Source of the DNA: Castanea sativa
Taxonomy: Eukaryota; Streptophyta; Magnoliopsida; Fagales; Fagaceae
Length of the DNA: 64,000 nucleotides
Assembly (NCBI RefSeq): GCF_040712315.1
Contig: NC_134019.1
Coordinates: forward strand, 31,711,873 to 31,775,872
Direction of reading: 5' to 3'
This document shows positions 34,165 through 47,400 of the stretch, in pieces. Each line of letters opens with the position of its first letter. Position 1 is the first letter of the stretch. The translations under genes were made by a program, and so were the position numbers. The notes beneath the pieces were generated by a model. It saw nothing but the letters and a program-made list of their open reading frames with translations, was not told where the DNA came from and did no database searches.

Positions 34165-34496
34165 AAAAAAAAAAAAAAAAAAAATTCTTCAAGGAATAAA
34201 AGCATGTGTTTGAGGATTGAGATTAGGTGCAATACTTAGGATATTGCACCTAATGCAATAGCAATGGATGGTTGAGATAGAAAGCTGAAAAAAGCAACTT
34301 TCAATCTCAACCATTGAATTTAAAAAGTTTAAAATTTTTTCAAAAAAGTTAAAGTTAAAAAAATGAGAATGGTAAAAATTGACGTGTGTGGAAATGGGTA
34401 ATTGCACCCAGTTTGAGTTTGGTCACCAGTCACTAGAAGCATTAGCATTTATTAAGGAAGCATTTGAGTAAGGAAGTTAATTTGTTACATGAACGG

Positions 34497-34752
34497 TTTA
34501 GTACTAATTTCTTGTATTATATACTTTCTCATCAAATACTCAAGTATTTGATGAGAAAGTATATAATACAAGAAATTAGTACTAAATCAAGAATATCTGC
34601 ACTTTAAATCCTTGAGTATTTGATGAGAAAGTATATAATACAAGAAATTAGTACTAAATCAAGAATATCGGTACTTTAAATGGTATTTGATGAGAAAGTA
34701 TATAATATAAGAAATTAGTACTAAATCAAGAATATCTGTACTTTAAATCCTT
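34497..34752. repeat. Perfect 44-bp palindrome followed by tandem repeats
   Basis: 34497-34540 and 34543-34586 are perfect inverted repeats with a 2-bp centre (CA). The right arm is also the first of three tandem copies (period 72 then about 67 bp) of a unit containing TATTTGATGAGAAAGTATAT and GAAATTAGTACTAAATCAAG. So one unit was duplicated in both inverted and direct orientation. Confidence 0.85.
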
Positions 34753-35581
34753 GTCCATAAATAATTTCTAAAGGTATAGGTTTTTGGTTCCTTCATTTGT
34801 ATTCAAAGCCTTTGTCACTTCAGGTCTTGAATCGTTTGTTAAAATTTGGGAATGTGAAAGACTATAGAGCTAGAGGAGCATGGCACATGTATGATAGTTT
34901 TAGAAATAAACATGAGGCTTAGCACAATCCCATCAAGATAGACTTTTTCAAAATCATTGATATCTGTCACAATGTTAAGCTAGGCTTCCTTTGATGTTCT
35001 AAAATTGCAAAATAGTGTTTCAATCAAATTTGTCAAAATCGAGGTCCTACGTAGAATTGTGGGAGGTAGGTGAGATCATAGATCATAGAATTGGATCGTG
35101 GATCGTATGATACTACATTATTTGAAAAAAACAAAAAAAAAAACATATTAGTATTTTAAATAATCACATAAATTATACATTCATTGATATAATTATCATA
35201 CATTATTATATTAATTTGTAAGCATCATTTAAAGAAGCCAAAAACCTCAAAATGTGACTTTATGGAGATATTTTTTATTTGGGTCCAACTAACACTCTCT
35301 CTACATTAGAGTGAAAAAACTTGTGGCACATTTGGTACACTGTAATAGATACACTGTAATGGAATAGCTATTACATAGGAATAACCATTCAATTGTTTGG
35401 TTTTGTTTTTATTATAAGTAATAACTATTCCTTAGTAATAACTATTCTTTTAAAATGAAGAATACTTATTCCTTCTCAATATAGTTGTAATGGTTATTCC
35501 TTAACTTACATAATTAATTATAAAATAAAGTTACCAAAATACCCAAAGCTACTACTGCTATTCTCTTCTCCGTTAAACTAA

Positions 35582-35620
<39 letters not shown>

Positions 35621-35923
35621 AACTGTAGCTTCATTGACAATCTGTGTTCAAGTTTTCTTTCGGTTTTTTATGAGATTTCTTTTAAATTTTCTTGGTTGTT
35701 CTACCACCACGAGATAATGGATGGTTTTGTTTTTTCTTCTTCTTTTTACTAAAATGGATGGGTTTCTTTTAACTCTTCTCTTTAATACCAATATATATAT
35801 ATACGAAGAACACCAGTAATGCACAGTTCCTAGCATTGTAAATCTTCATTATCTCATGGTGGTAGAAGTCCTTGTCTTTAGATGACAAGTTAATTATTCC
35901 ATTCCATTATTACTATTAATATG
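34753..35923. other. Gene-free stretch with MITE-like fragments
   Basis: 35033-35110 carries TTGTCAAAATCGAGGTCCTA and repeated GATCATAGATCATAGAA, which pair with 38650-38690 in inverted orientation. 35330-35520 resembles a MITE with TTTGGTACACTGTAATAGAT. A mixed (TC)n(CA)n tract lies at 35581-35620. No gene. Confidence 0.5.
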
Positions 35924-36690
35924 TGAGGCTGAGTTGGAACCACTAGATGCATGCCACGAGGGATAGAGAGAGAGAGCACCTACGTCATGGCAAGTAAAAA
36001 ATGTCACGGCAAGCAAACAAACAAAATAGTCTTCTTCGTCTGGTGATGTGGAGTGGCGCGACCAGCACAGGTAAGTGGTGCTAGCTAGGCGACTAACCAA
36101 TCAGTAATGGTCGGCAAGAACACCCACACCAGACAAAGACAGTTAAAAGCTAAAATGGTAAAAGCCAGCTGCGGCAAGTATTATATAAAGAACTCTTACT
36201 GTGCATAGAGTAGGGGGACGGTAACAGCAACCTCTAGGGAGATAATCGTAACTAAGCACAACACCGAGAGAAAGAAAGAATCAGAGAGAATAGGAAAAAC
36301 AAAAGAGGAGTGGATAGAAATGGCAGCCATGTACCGAATAGGATGATTTCCCTCTCTCCCTCTCAAACCATGCTCTCTGCTAAAGGCAAGAGACTTATCT
36401 AGGCACAAGTCATTTAGGCCCGTTCTTTCAAAGTAATTAATTTTCTTCACTGGAGAGATTATTCACATTGAAGAAATGACTTCGTTCTTGACTTAGACCC
36501 CGTAACGCAATTAGACATGACAAACTGATTCAATAAGCTTATTACTACCTCTTCCGAATTTTTTTTTGTTGCTATTTCATAAAACATGCGTTCCTTGTAA
36601 TGACCCATTATTTACTTTTGACTAAATATTGAACGAATCTCTATTATTATTTTTATTATATCTGTCTGCCGTAATTATCATAGCAGCTCT
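35924..36690 (-). mobile_element. LTR fragment, left (minus) copy of a divergent pair
   Basis: About 760 bp nearly identical, in reverse orientation, to 36905-37660. On the minus strand it starts CTGCTATGATAATTACGGCAG and includes a TATA box (TTATATAA at 36181-36188). It is the same family as the Gypsy LTR at 61391 (shared GGTCTAAGTCAAGAA, AATGACTTGT, AATCTCTC). It ends abruptly at CAACTCAGCCTC. Confidence 0.7.
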
Positions 36691-36904
36691 GATCCAGCCC
36701 AATACTGCACAAAAAGGCCCACCACAGGACTTAAATGAAAAATAAAATTCCAATAGACCAAGAGCACGTTTAGTATACTGTAATCACTATTACAATGTAA
36801 TTGGAATAAGTATTACAAAGAATATGTGAGGCTGGAATGGAATAATTATTACTATTAATTTGTCATCTAAAGTAATAATGGAATGGAATGGAACGGAATG
36901 GAAT
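36691..36904. other. Spacer between the divergent LTR copies
   Basis: Holds a MITE-like piece (GAGCACGTTTAGTATACTGTAA, then GGAATGGAATAATTATTAC) related to 35330-35520. Confidence 0.45.
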
Positions 36905-38645
36905 AATTACAGCAGACAGATATAATAAAAATAATAATAGAGATTCGTTCAATATTTAGTCAAAAGTAAATAATGGGTCATTACAAGGAACGCATGTTTT
37001 ATGAAATAGCAACAAAAAAAAATTCGGAAGAGATAGTAATAAGCTTATTGAATCAGTTTGTCATGTCTAATTGCGTTATGGGGTCTAAGTCAAGAAGGAA
37101 GTCATTTCTTCAATGCGAATAATCTCTCCAGTGAAGAAAATTAATTACTTTGAAGGAACGGGTCTAAATGACTTGTGCCCAGATAAGTCTCTTGCCTTTA
37201 GCAGAGAGCATGACTTGAGAGGGAGAGAGGGAAATCATCCTATTCGGTACATGCCTGCCATTTCTATCCACTCCTCTTTTGTTTTTCCTATTCTCTCTGA
37301 TTCTTTCTTTCTCTCGGTGTTGTACTTAGTTATGATTATCTCCTTAGAGGTTGCTATTACCGTCTCCCTACTCTATGCACAGTAAGAGTTCTTTATATAA
37401 TACTTGCCGCGGCTGGCTTTTACTATTTTAGCTTTTAACTGTCTTTGTCTAGTGTGGGTGTTCTTGCCGACCATTACTGATTGGTTAGTCGCCTAGCTAG
37501 CACCACTTACCTGTGCTGGTCGCGCCACTCCACATCACTAGACGAAGAAGACTATTTTGTTTGTTTGCTTGCCGTGACATTTTTTACTTGCCATGACGTA
37601 GGTGCTCTCTCTCTCTCTATCCCTTGTGGCATGCATCTAGTGGTTCCAACTCAGCCTTGTTTCTTTTGGGTGGTATGTCATCCCAGCAGGACACTTCCTC
37701 CAAAAGAGCCTGAGTAGGAACCTCAAAATAGGTTTCCCCCCTTCCCACCGTCAGACCATGCCATCTTACCTCTGACCCATGACCCACCACTTCCTGTATT
37801 GGCTGGGTACAGGTTGGTGGTGTTTGGACCTTGCGCGTGCCTTACTTCCATGTTCGTCCAAAATCTGCTTGCTGCTTATGCGTTTGCCGTAATCTGGAGT
37901 TTTGTCTGCCCATTCTGTCGTTCGTCCTTGACTTCTTATGGCGTGGGCTGCTCTCCTGACTTCCCATTCTTTAGGACTTGTTCCCTTAGGGGCTGGGCTT
38001 TGCTTGATTGTGGGCTTCCCCTCCTTTGTGCCATTCTCCTTGCTTTATGCCTACGGTCTTGCTGTTACTTCCTGCCACATCGTTCTGCTATTCCTGCCGT
38101 GATATTATTTAACCCATAACTGCTGGGCCTCTTTGAGTTTGCTGTTTATTTCCTTTTTGATGGCCCAATAAGCTCATTGGGCCTTTTACTACATTACTTG
38201 CGGGCTCCTGTGTCCCGTTTACTTCCTTTTGGGCATCCTCTGCCCATTTACTTTCTTGGGGTATCTTTGGCCCTTTCTAATTCTGTACTTTCCATGAGCT
38301 TTTACTAACTCCTTGGGCTTCTCTGGCCCAATTACTTTATCCTTCATCCTTGGGGCTTATGGACTCTTCATTGCCCTTTACTTTCTTTACTTACATTACT
38401 TTGGGTCTGCTGTGGAAGCTGTGGCCCATTCTCACTTTTTCTATATCTATATTGCCCATGTGTTTGCTATTTCTCTCTTTCCGGGCATTTTTAGGCCCGT
38501 TTGCTTCCTCAAGGTCCATTTGTTTGCTTTATGGACCTATGATCCATTATTTTTGCTACTTGGGCTTAATGGCTTTTCTATCCAATTTCCAACTTTCTTC
38601 TGCTCACGTTGTTGGGCTTCTTCTTCTTGTTGGGCTTCTTTGTAA
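36905..38645 (+). mobile_element. LTR-like sequence, right (plus) copy of a divergent pair
   Basis: The first 755 bp mirror 35924-36690, including a TATA box (TATATAA at 37394-37400). It continues to about 38645 with a segment rich in TTGGGCTT, GGCCCATTTACTT and GGGCCTTT motifs repeated every 40-80 bp, typical of long plant LTRs. Open frames here (for example 37799-38119 and 38313-38645) are hydrophobic by composition and not believable proteins. The exact 3' end is not fixed. Confidence 0.55.
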
Positions 38646-39367
38646 AATCATAGGATCATAGGATTCAGATCGAGATTTTGACAATTATGATTTCAATGCT
38701 TGTTGGATATTGGCTATCAGTGTTTTTGTATTATTTTTAGTGCCAGAGTTATGATTAATTTGTGTAACATAAGATGAATAGAGATAATTTACTTTTTATT
38801 TTTAAAATAATCATATAAATGTAAATTGAAAATGCACAAAATGAAAATGAAAGCAACAATGAGTTTTTAAGCATGAACTGCACGATAAAGTCCAAGTCAA
38901 GAAGCCTATCTCCAACTCTAAAGAGTTGGACAAAAATTAAAATCAGTATACGTACTAGTGAAGGAGCAAGACTATGGCTTTGAAAGAGCATATAGACTTG
39001 GAATTATTTTTCATGTCACTGAAGAGACCAATTAAAAATATCTAAATTAAGATATAGACGCTGAGGGGAATTTGCATTTTTCTTACAATCACACATACGT
39101 TATTCACAAAAAGCAAACATTCCAAATCCATAGTATTTAAATTTCAATTGGGTTTCATAATTTTCATTTTCATTTCATAATTTTCAATTGGGTTGGACTT
39201 GCACAACACCTTCTTCTGGATCATCCAATGGTAATCCGTTAGCAAATGAAGCAGCCATTAAAACCACAGGAGTCGAAGCAACCAAAGGACCAACAAACAC
39301 TAGACCCAATAACAAATTCAAAAGCTTCCTTGCGGAGCAATTCAAATTTTTTAGACTTTTTATATAA
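38646..39367. other. Gene-free stretch
   Basis: Starts with the inverted partner (TCATAGGATTCAGATCGAG, then TTTTGACAATTATG) of 35033-35085, which may be the end of an older element that received the LTRs. Confidence 0.4.
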
Positions 39368-39529
39368 CACTACAAATATGAGACTTTTATAAACTGAAGT
39401 TGTACATTTTGTCTATTCTGCAATGGGAGCATATATTTTGCAACATTATAACTGCAAGTCAGCCTGGTATACTGGCACTGAGACAAGTTCTTGTGATTAT
39501 ATATATACTCAGCAAAGGCCAATTAATGT

Positions 39530-40125
39530 TGAATAGTGATGAAGCATAGATACCAATCGTCTATTCATGTTCTCGTAGAAATTACTCACAATTTTTTCTT
39601 GCACTATAGGATTAACTGCAGATTCATCTTTACGAGTATGCAGTATTGGATATAATGTTGCACCTTCTACAGGATGTCCATCTGCCTTTGCCTACATTAT
39701 GAACAGCATATTTATATAGTGATGAATATTGGTTCCACATAAACTTAGGAGAAGTCAAAATCATTTAAAAATTATTCATAATACTTACTACATTTTTTGC
39801 AGCGTGCATAGCATAGTTACAAGAACCAGTAGTATGTAAGTCATTTTGTTTAGAACAACGGTCCTTGTTCTTCTTTGACTCTGTCTACATTCAACAAAAT
39901 TACATGTTTATATATAGTATGCTTTAAGTATCTATTTCAAAAGTACAAATGTAAATATATGATCTACATCAAGCATGTCAAGTTAGATTAATACCATTGC
40001 ATCATCAGTATACCAATGCTCAACAAGTACATCCTAATCTTCTAGTATGCATCCTTTGGGTCGGTTGTTCTTCATTTGTGCTTTGTTTTTTGAATGCGGT
40101 ATATAATGCTTACTTTTCAGCCTAC
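39530..40125 (-). pseudogene. CACTA second gene, Transposase_24 (Ptta/En/Spm) type
   Basis: Three minus-strand exons read in order. The first (40125 to about 39994) has LVEHWYTDDAMV but also an in-frame stop just before it. The second (39894-39789, GT/AG flanked) has ESKKNKDRCSKQNDLHTTGS. The third (39691 to about 39530) has KADGHPVEGATLYPILHTRK and DESAVNPIVQEKI. These match the family pattern S-E-K-N-K-x-N-R...H-x-T-G-S-K followed by a T-H-T-R-K-D-G block. Further upstream coding, such as LTVEMAKIKANMHTRTMSV near 40870, may belong to the same gene. Confidence 0.6.
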
Positions 40126-41703
40126 ACTTATGCAAATTAATATATGTAAAAAAAATTCAATTATAAATAGGATATGTATAGAAATATTAAATTACTAAGG
40201 ACGAGTCTAATTTTATTAAACGAGTGGTCATTATATGCTAAAGAATATACATTAATTGTTGGCCATGTTGTGTCATTTCAAAATTATTATTATTTTTATT
40301 TTTTTAATGTGACGATGGATGGCCTCAAAGCCTCATATGAGTTTCTCCTCTATTTTGGTCATGAAAAAGAAAGGAAATCTTTTGAAAGCTGGCCTCTCCA
40401 ATTCTACTTTATTCAAACTCAAAAAGTAATAAAAATTTTTTTTGAAGCTCCCCCACTGGTATAATTTGAGAACCTTAGGTCATGATCTCTGTGCAAGATC
40501 TTCTAAGTTGATTCTGGATCTAGGATTGCTTTGAGAGTATTCTACTAGAAATTCTTTTAAGTTAATGAGCATGATATTCCATATTTGATTATTAGATTTG
40601 CTTTCTAGACATGATAGATTCCTGGAGCGGTTATCTATCAAATTTTAAGGTGTTTAGAGATCATGAGTTGCTGATTAAAACATTAATTAAATATTTTTTC
40701 TAGGTTCTTGTGATTAGTAAAATTTTTAAGGTGTTTAGAAATTAAAAACCCATACCCTGCGTAAAAGCTTCGTGCATTTTTTGGTTTGATTCTTGATCCG
40801 CATCTTGTGTAGAAGCTCCTTCCAATGTTACACTCATGGTACGCGTGTGCATATTTGCCTTTATCTTTGCCATTTCAACTGTTAAAGACTAAAATAAACA
40901 AGTATATAAGCACAATGATGAGTAATGGAACAAGTTAGATTGCAACTGACAAAAAGGAATTTGAAGCAGGAAAAGTTAAAATGTATGAGTTATTAAATAT
41001 GTGGAGTGCGTCGAGTGAATTGCCAAAACTCCAACAGGAACTTCAAAGCTGTGCTTAATTTACAAGTTTGATCCAAAACCCACCATAAAATGGAAAATTA
41101 ACCGAGTGAAAGATTTTGTCTGCGTGTACAAACAACCAAACAGATCAATACAGATTTCTTTTTTTTGAGGTTGAAAAATTCTCATGACATTGCATCCAGC
41201 ACCTTCTACTATCTCTATGGTATTTTGGGTAGCATTTACACGATCAATCTCATCTATGTCCGATGACTCTTTGTAATATTATTTTGATAGAGCTAACTCT
41301 CACTCTCTCTCTAAACCTAGCACATTTTCACAAAACATGTGGGTAATACCACTGTTTTTATTGTATGGGTTTAAGCTCTAAGCTGAATGGGAGATGGCTC
41401 TCATCTCAACCAACCCATACCCTCAAAAGCCCCCAGATACTTGTCATCACTGCAGCCAGCACCGTCTACTATCTCAATGATAGTTTGGGTAGCAATTTCT
41501 CGATTACTAGCATCCAAGTTCAATGACTCTTTGCAATTGTACTATTCAATACAAATGTTCTTTCTCATCCTTTTTTTTTTTTTTTGCGTAAGTGGGTTAC
41601 CCTGGCAAAGCTGCTCTATCTAATTACCAAACAAGTACACTAAAAATACGTCGCAATACCACTCTTTTAAATGTCAAAGCCCGGAGACATTTTTTTTTAT
41701 AAG

Positions 41704-41705
<2 letters not shown>

Positions 41706-41770
<65 letters not shown>
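41706..41770. repeat. (TA)n microsatellite
   Basis: About 65 bp of perfect TA repeat, the longest in the window, preceded by a reversed retroposon-type tail (poly-T then ATAAGTAA). Confidence 0.95.
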
Positions 41771-41772
<2 letters not shown>

Positions 41773-43471
41773 TATAAACAATAGTTTAGCAAAAAAAAAA
41801 AGTTAAATGTTTACTTTTTCAAAAGGGAATGCATACCGACACTTAAAGCTCAATCAAGATGAAGTCTATAAAATAGATCTAAATGAGGAACTTATACAAT
41901 GGTACACTCAATCCCTCTTCGAAGGCAAACACAGCAAATTGCAAGCAATGTCTGGTCTAGCTTATTAAACAAGTTTAATAAGAAGACCAGCCAAAATAAA
42001 CATGCATGTGCTTTGCACATCAACAGAACATAGATAAACTATTCGCACAAGCCAAACATAACAAAAGCTTGCGTACAGATTACATTGTTACATCACTTGA
42101 TAAATTCCAGGATTGGTATACCAAAAGTAAATGGTTCTCCAACAAATTACAGCATGGTACACCTCATTTTACAGATAGAAAAAGAATTTAAGATTAATGC
42201 AATTGCAATTCTTGACCATCCAGCCACCTGAGTGTAGGAACAATCTTGACCAAAAATGATTTAAATTTTTCATCAGCAATTGCATTCCCCACAATATCTA
42301 ATAGTGTCTGAAAGCTTGGATTTGTGTAAAAACACAAGAGCTTGTTCAGAACCTCAAATAAAAATTATGGCTAGATTGCTTTTACTCTAACTTAAGCTAA
42401 GTATGGAATAAGAGTAAATGAGCGCAAACAACCGATACAACTATCCTAAGCCATATTCATGCAATATCAATAATAAATGATAAGCTTATAGAGTAGGGAA
42501 GAAAGATCCAAACACAAGATAACACCCCGATGTATTATCAAAGAAGAAATCGAAGAACTCGGCGAAAACCTTTCCACCGCCCTCCAAGCGGTAAATCGAT
42601 CCACTAGAGAATAAGTTGGAGTACAAGAATAATAAAAGACTCTCAAAGCCTAGTCTAGCCAATGTACTTAAGCCCTCCAAGCTCCTGCTACCAATTAACT
42701 TCTTAGAACTTTGTCTTCTTTAGCTTTCTCGAATCCTGCAATTCAGCCCGATTGCATCCGCCAATGAATGACTCATTCCAATGCTTCCCAGCAGCACCAA
42801 AACCTCACTTGACACTCAGATTGAGTGTGGTAAGTGTTTGGACTATCAACCTCTCATAGATTCAGAGATGGAGAAGTAGGAGTAGAGGAAAATCACAAGG
42901 AAATGTGTAGATGATTGTGGATATAACAATCTCTAACTCTCAAGTATATTTTCTAAGGTTTTCTCTCTGAAAAGCCCTCTTTACAATATGTGGGTAATGA
43001 GGATATATATAGTGTAAGTAAAGACTTGGTAAAATAAAACATGACAAATTAGCCAAATAAAATGTTTTGCGAGTGTTTTGTGGAAAGACTTTACCCGCAA
43101 GACACTTGCGAAAACTTGAAGCTGGCATAACTCTTCGTATTCCAGTCATGTACTCTACACGTGGCTCTTTCGCAGGATAGCTTCTCGTGAGACACTCGCG
43201 AAATCCACTTCTTCATCATTTTAAGCTTGAGTCTTCACACTCTCGGACATTCATCCCTTACAATTAAAAACCCACATAAATACAGGGAAATAATTGATGA
43301 AATTACAATTAAATTTGGCATGGAATTAAAGCCAACATAAAATAGTTGTAAATTACAACTTTACAGTGTCAAATTCAAGTTTTTAAACATTAGAAAAGCT
43401 TCCCAATAATTTTTCAGGTTAACATCACCGGTCACCGTTTCATCATGACTCAAATCAATTTCTTCTGTATG

Positions 43472-43830
43472 AGATAAAGGAGAAGAGCAAAGATAATTCC
43501 AAATGCTATCAAAGGCATATAACTAAGTTAGGACACATACAACAACCGAAGCACATGCAATTAAGGATAGTTCACCTTAATCACCAAACCAAGCAAGGCA
43601 AAGATAAAGGAGAAGAGCAAAGATAATTCCAAATGCTATCAAAGGCATATAACTAAGTCAGAACACATGCGGCAACCAAAGACACATGCAATCAAGGATA
43701 GTTCACCTTAATCATCATGACTCCAATCATTTTCTTTTGTATGAGATAAAGGAGAAGAGCAAAGATAATTCCAAATGCTATCAAAGGCATTTAACTAAGT
43801 CAGGACACATGTAGCAACCAAAGACACATG
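43472..43830. repeat. Tandem repeat, about 130-143 bp unit, three copies
   Basis: GATAAAGGAGAAGAGCAAAG followed by ATAATTCCAAATGCTATCAA starts units at 43472, 43602 and 43745. The last is partial. Confidence 0.8.
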
Positions 43831-44423
43831 TAGCAACCAAATTCTCAAGCTTATAAGAAATCCAAACCAAACAATAGATAATGAATTCTTTAAGAAAAAA
43901 CACAAACATTGAGACAGAGTTTTAAGGAGAAAAAACTATCTTTTTTTTTTTTTAAATAATTGGGACTGTTCATGAATATAAATTCCATATATGTCGGGCC
44001 TTTCAATCTGACATGTTTTATACTACTAACTCTTTAGGATTGTTCAAATGATGACCTTTATTTCTGCAAAAGAAAAACATATTAACTAGCTTGGTCTAGT
44101 CCTTCCTCACTTGTTATCAACATAGACATGGCATAATGATTAACTGATTTAATTCAGGTAAGGTAGTTTTGGTTAAGCCTTAAATTTCATAAACAGTTCA
44201 AAATAATGCCACTCAATTTTTTATATTAAGAAAAATATATGAATAATAATTGTAAATTAGATAGGAATGATCACTATGTATATATAAAGAAAAATAGTAT
44301 AAAATAGGATACCAAAAAATAGTTTCTCCTTCAATCTTCTTATAAAATGAAGCAAAATATAAGTAGTTTGCAAGTACAACTTCTAATAATTAAGGCAAAA
44401 TATAATGAGTGATAATAAAAGTA

Positions 44424-47400
44424 TTAACTAAACTCCTCATCACTAGACTCATCATCATTGGACTTATCGTCATTAGACTCATAAACATTATCACTAAGCT
44501 CTTCATCATCGATAAAGTTTTGTTCAAGCAATTCATCCTCACTGATCAACGGTGTATCATAAATGGTTCTTTTTTCATTAACTTGAGCCCAAACATGATT
44601 GTCATTTGCATCATCACATGCATTATCAGTAGTTATATTATAAGGGACACTCTTAAAATAGGTATCCACTTCATCATCATCATCATCATCATCATGATGT
44701 GGAGCATTAATACCAACATCAAACACCTCCCTAGGTTTCGTTTTGACCACCACCACCCAATCTTTATGTCTCACATCTTCCACGTAAAATACTTGTGTAC
44801 CTTGAGATGCTAATACATAAGGTTCGTCAATCAATTGATCACTTGTGTGTATCAATCTTGAAAAATTGACAAGGAGAAATCCAAACTCATCTTTTTTGCA
44901 TCCTCTTCCACTAATAATGTTAGCTCATTGACATTTAAATAATACACATCGATACTTGTCAGAGTAGTTCAACTCAATAATTTCGATTATTACGCCATAA
45001 TAAGTAGCACTACCTACAGTAACAACACAAACTCTACTATTATGAGTTTTTCTAGTTGCCTCAGAATCTTTGATATGAAACTTTAAATCATTTATTACAT
45101 CACGCTTGAACTGTTTTCTTTATTATTTTGATATCGAGCAAGCCATTTAACTTTATCAAAGAGTTTCTTTTTCTCAGAGGCACCCATTGACATCTATTAT
45201 AGACAAAGACTTTTATTATAAGTATGCTATCTAAAGTGTTACAACCAAAAATAGATTTATATATATGCTTTAATTACATATTCCCTAAACCAGTTGCAGA
45301 ATTCCTCCATGTGCTGCTTTTGAATAACATCATTAGTTATATGAAAAGAGAAATTAGCCTTGATCTCTACTATGTGTACACTGTGTAGACAAATGTGTTA
45401 GTGTTAAGCTAGAGTATTGTACTGGAATGCCATGAAAGGACACGCAAGGACATACTATTTACTCGCGAAATGGGGTGATTTCTTTGCAATTGAATAGCAC
45501 ATAACGATGTGCTTGGATCCATGAATTTGAATCTAGTGTAATGCTCATCACCGCACCTATGGATTTCTCCACATTCCTTACAGGTCGATTGAATACAGTT
45601 TCAATAGATTTAAAATAACGTGAGCAGAATGTTAAGCATTCCTCTACTCTATACCCTTCTGTAATGGAGCCTTTTGGCCAAGTTTTATTATGCACATAAG
45701 ACTTAAGTCTTGACAAGTACCTATTGGAAAACCCAAGATCAACAATGGAAAATTGGTAGGTTAAATGAAACCAAATAGACCAAGCTACTATATGTGTTAC
45801 CTCTCTATGAGATACATCCAACGATAATGAATTGGGCCAACAACTTTGGCTTTACTAGCCAAATGCATGACTAGATGTACCATTATTGTAAAAAAAAAGA
45901 GAGGAAACATCCTTTCCAATTCATACAATGTCACTACAATTCTCTTCTCAAGAGCCCCAAGTTCCTCCACATTTAGTACTTTGGAACATATCTCCCTAAA
46001 GAAACAAGATAAGTCAATTAAATGCCTACTTACTTCAATTGGAAAAGATCCGAGTATTACTATTGGATAAAGTTGTTGCATTAAGATTTGATTATCATGA
46101 CTCTTCATCCCACTAATCTTGCATTCTTTGAGTTTAACGCAACGTGAGATGTTTGAAGAATAACCATCTGGCACTCTTATATCTTTCAAAACTTGTAGAA
46201 AACCATCATTTTCACTAGGATTCATATGAAAGTAGGCATGTGGTATACGTGTCTGATCATTCCCAACTTTTTCCAAGTGAAGTTCACTTCTTATACCCAT
46301 ATCTTTTAAGTCTTGGAGTGCCTTCAAGTTATCCTTTGTCTTGCTATCCAAGTTCAACAATGTGCCAATTATATTATCGACTACATTTTTTTCGATGTGC
46401 ATCACGTCAGGATTGTGACGCAACACATGGTCCTCCTAATTCGGCAACGTGAAAAATATACTTCTCTTCTTCCACATAGTTAAGGCTTCCTCCCCTCTTT
46501 TTCTTTTATTGGTCAAATTAATTTTTTCTTTTCCTAAACACATGATCGGCTATAGCATCCATTTGTAACATGATTTCCCCTCCAAATACTGTAATAGGAG
46601 TTAATCTCATATCATCATGCCCATCAAATGATTTTTTTTTTTTTAAATTTTTTTTTATGATCACTATCCAAGAATCTCCTATGTCCAATGTAACTAAATT
46701 TCCTTTCATATCTTAACCAACAAGACTGATTATCATAGTTACAAGGGGGACATGCAAGAGCACCTTTGGTACTACAACCCGAGATATCACCATATGCAGG
46801 AAAATCATTTATGGTCCACAATAATACAGCACGCATTTGGAATGACTTTTTGGAAGACACATCAAATGTTTCTACTTCAATATCCCACAACTCCTTCAGT
46901 TCTTCTTCTAGGGGTTGTAAGTACACATCTATATTGTTCCCAAGAGAGGTTGGACCGGAAATCAATAATGATAGCAAGAAATAAGACCTTTTCATGCACA
47001 TCCATGGAGGGAGATTGTATGGGATCAAAATGACAGACCATGTACTATGACTAGTACTCATATTTCCATATGGGTTGAATCCATTAGCTGCTAATCCAAG
47101 CCTCACATTACAAGGCTCGGATGAGAACTCTATGTATTTAGAGTAAAATGATTTCCAAGCTTTAGAATCAGCAGGATGTCTCATTAACTCGTCATTCACA
47201 TGACCATTGGCATGCCACTTCATATGATTGGCTTTCTTAGGAGACATAAATAGTCGTTTCAATCTTGGCTTTAAGGGGAACCACCTTAGGATCTTTACAG
47301 CTTTCTTTTTTCCTTTCTTGGAGGAAGCATTAGTACTTTGTTGATCTTTAGACTCATTACTTTCCTATCTTGAAAGGTTACATTTTAGACAAGCTTCAAG

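Larger units (their letters stand above)
40126..44423. other. CACTA interior between its two genes
   Basis: Mostly non-coding. It contains the (TA)n tract, the tandem repeat at 43472-43830 and a possible exon of the second gene near 40770-40880. No other gene recognised. Confidence 0.45.

Noticed and set aside
35893..37717. Two related protein-coding genes (MVSRLASTTYLC frames)
   Set aside because: The frames are mirror copies within LTR sequence containing TATA boxes; the shared translation reflects DNA duplication, not a conserved protein.
37799..38661. Hydrophobic open frames suggesting membrane proteins
   Set aside because: They arise from the TTT/CTT-rich GGGCTT motif array of an LTR, overlap in several frames and match no family I know.
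44409..44813. Plus-strand 134-codon frame
   Set aside because: Antisense shadow of the DUF4216 part of the CACTA transposase, which has clear homology on the minus strand.
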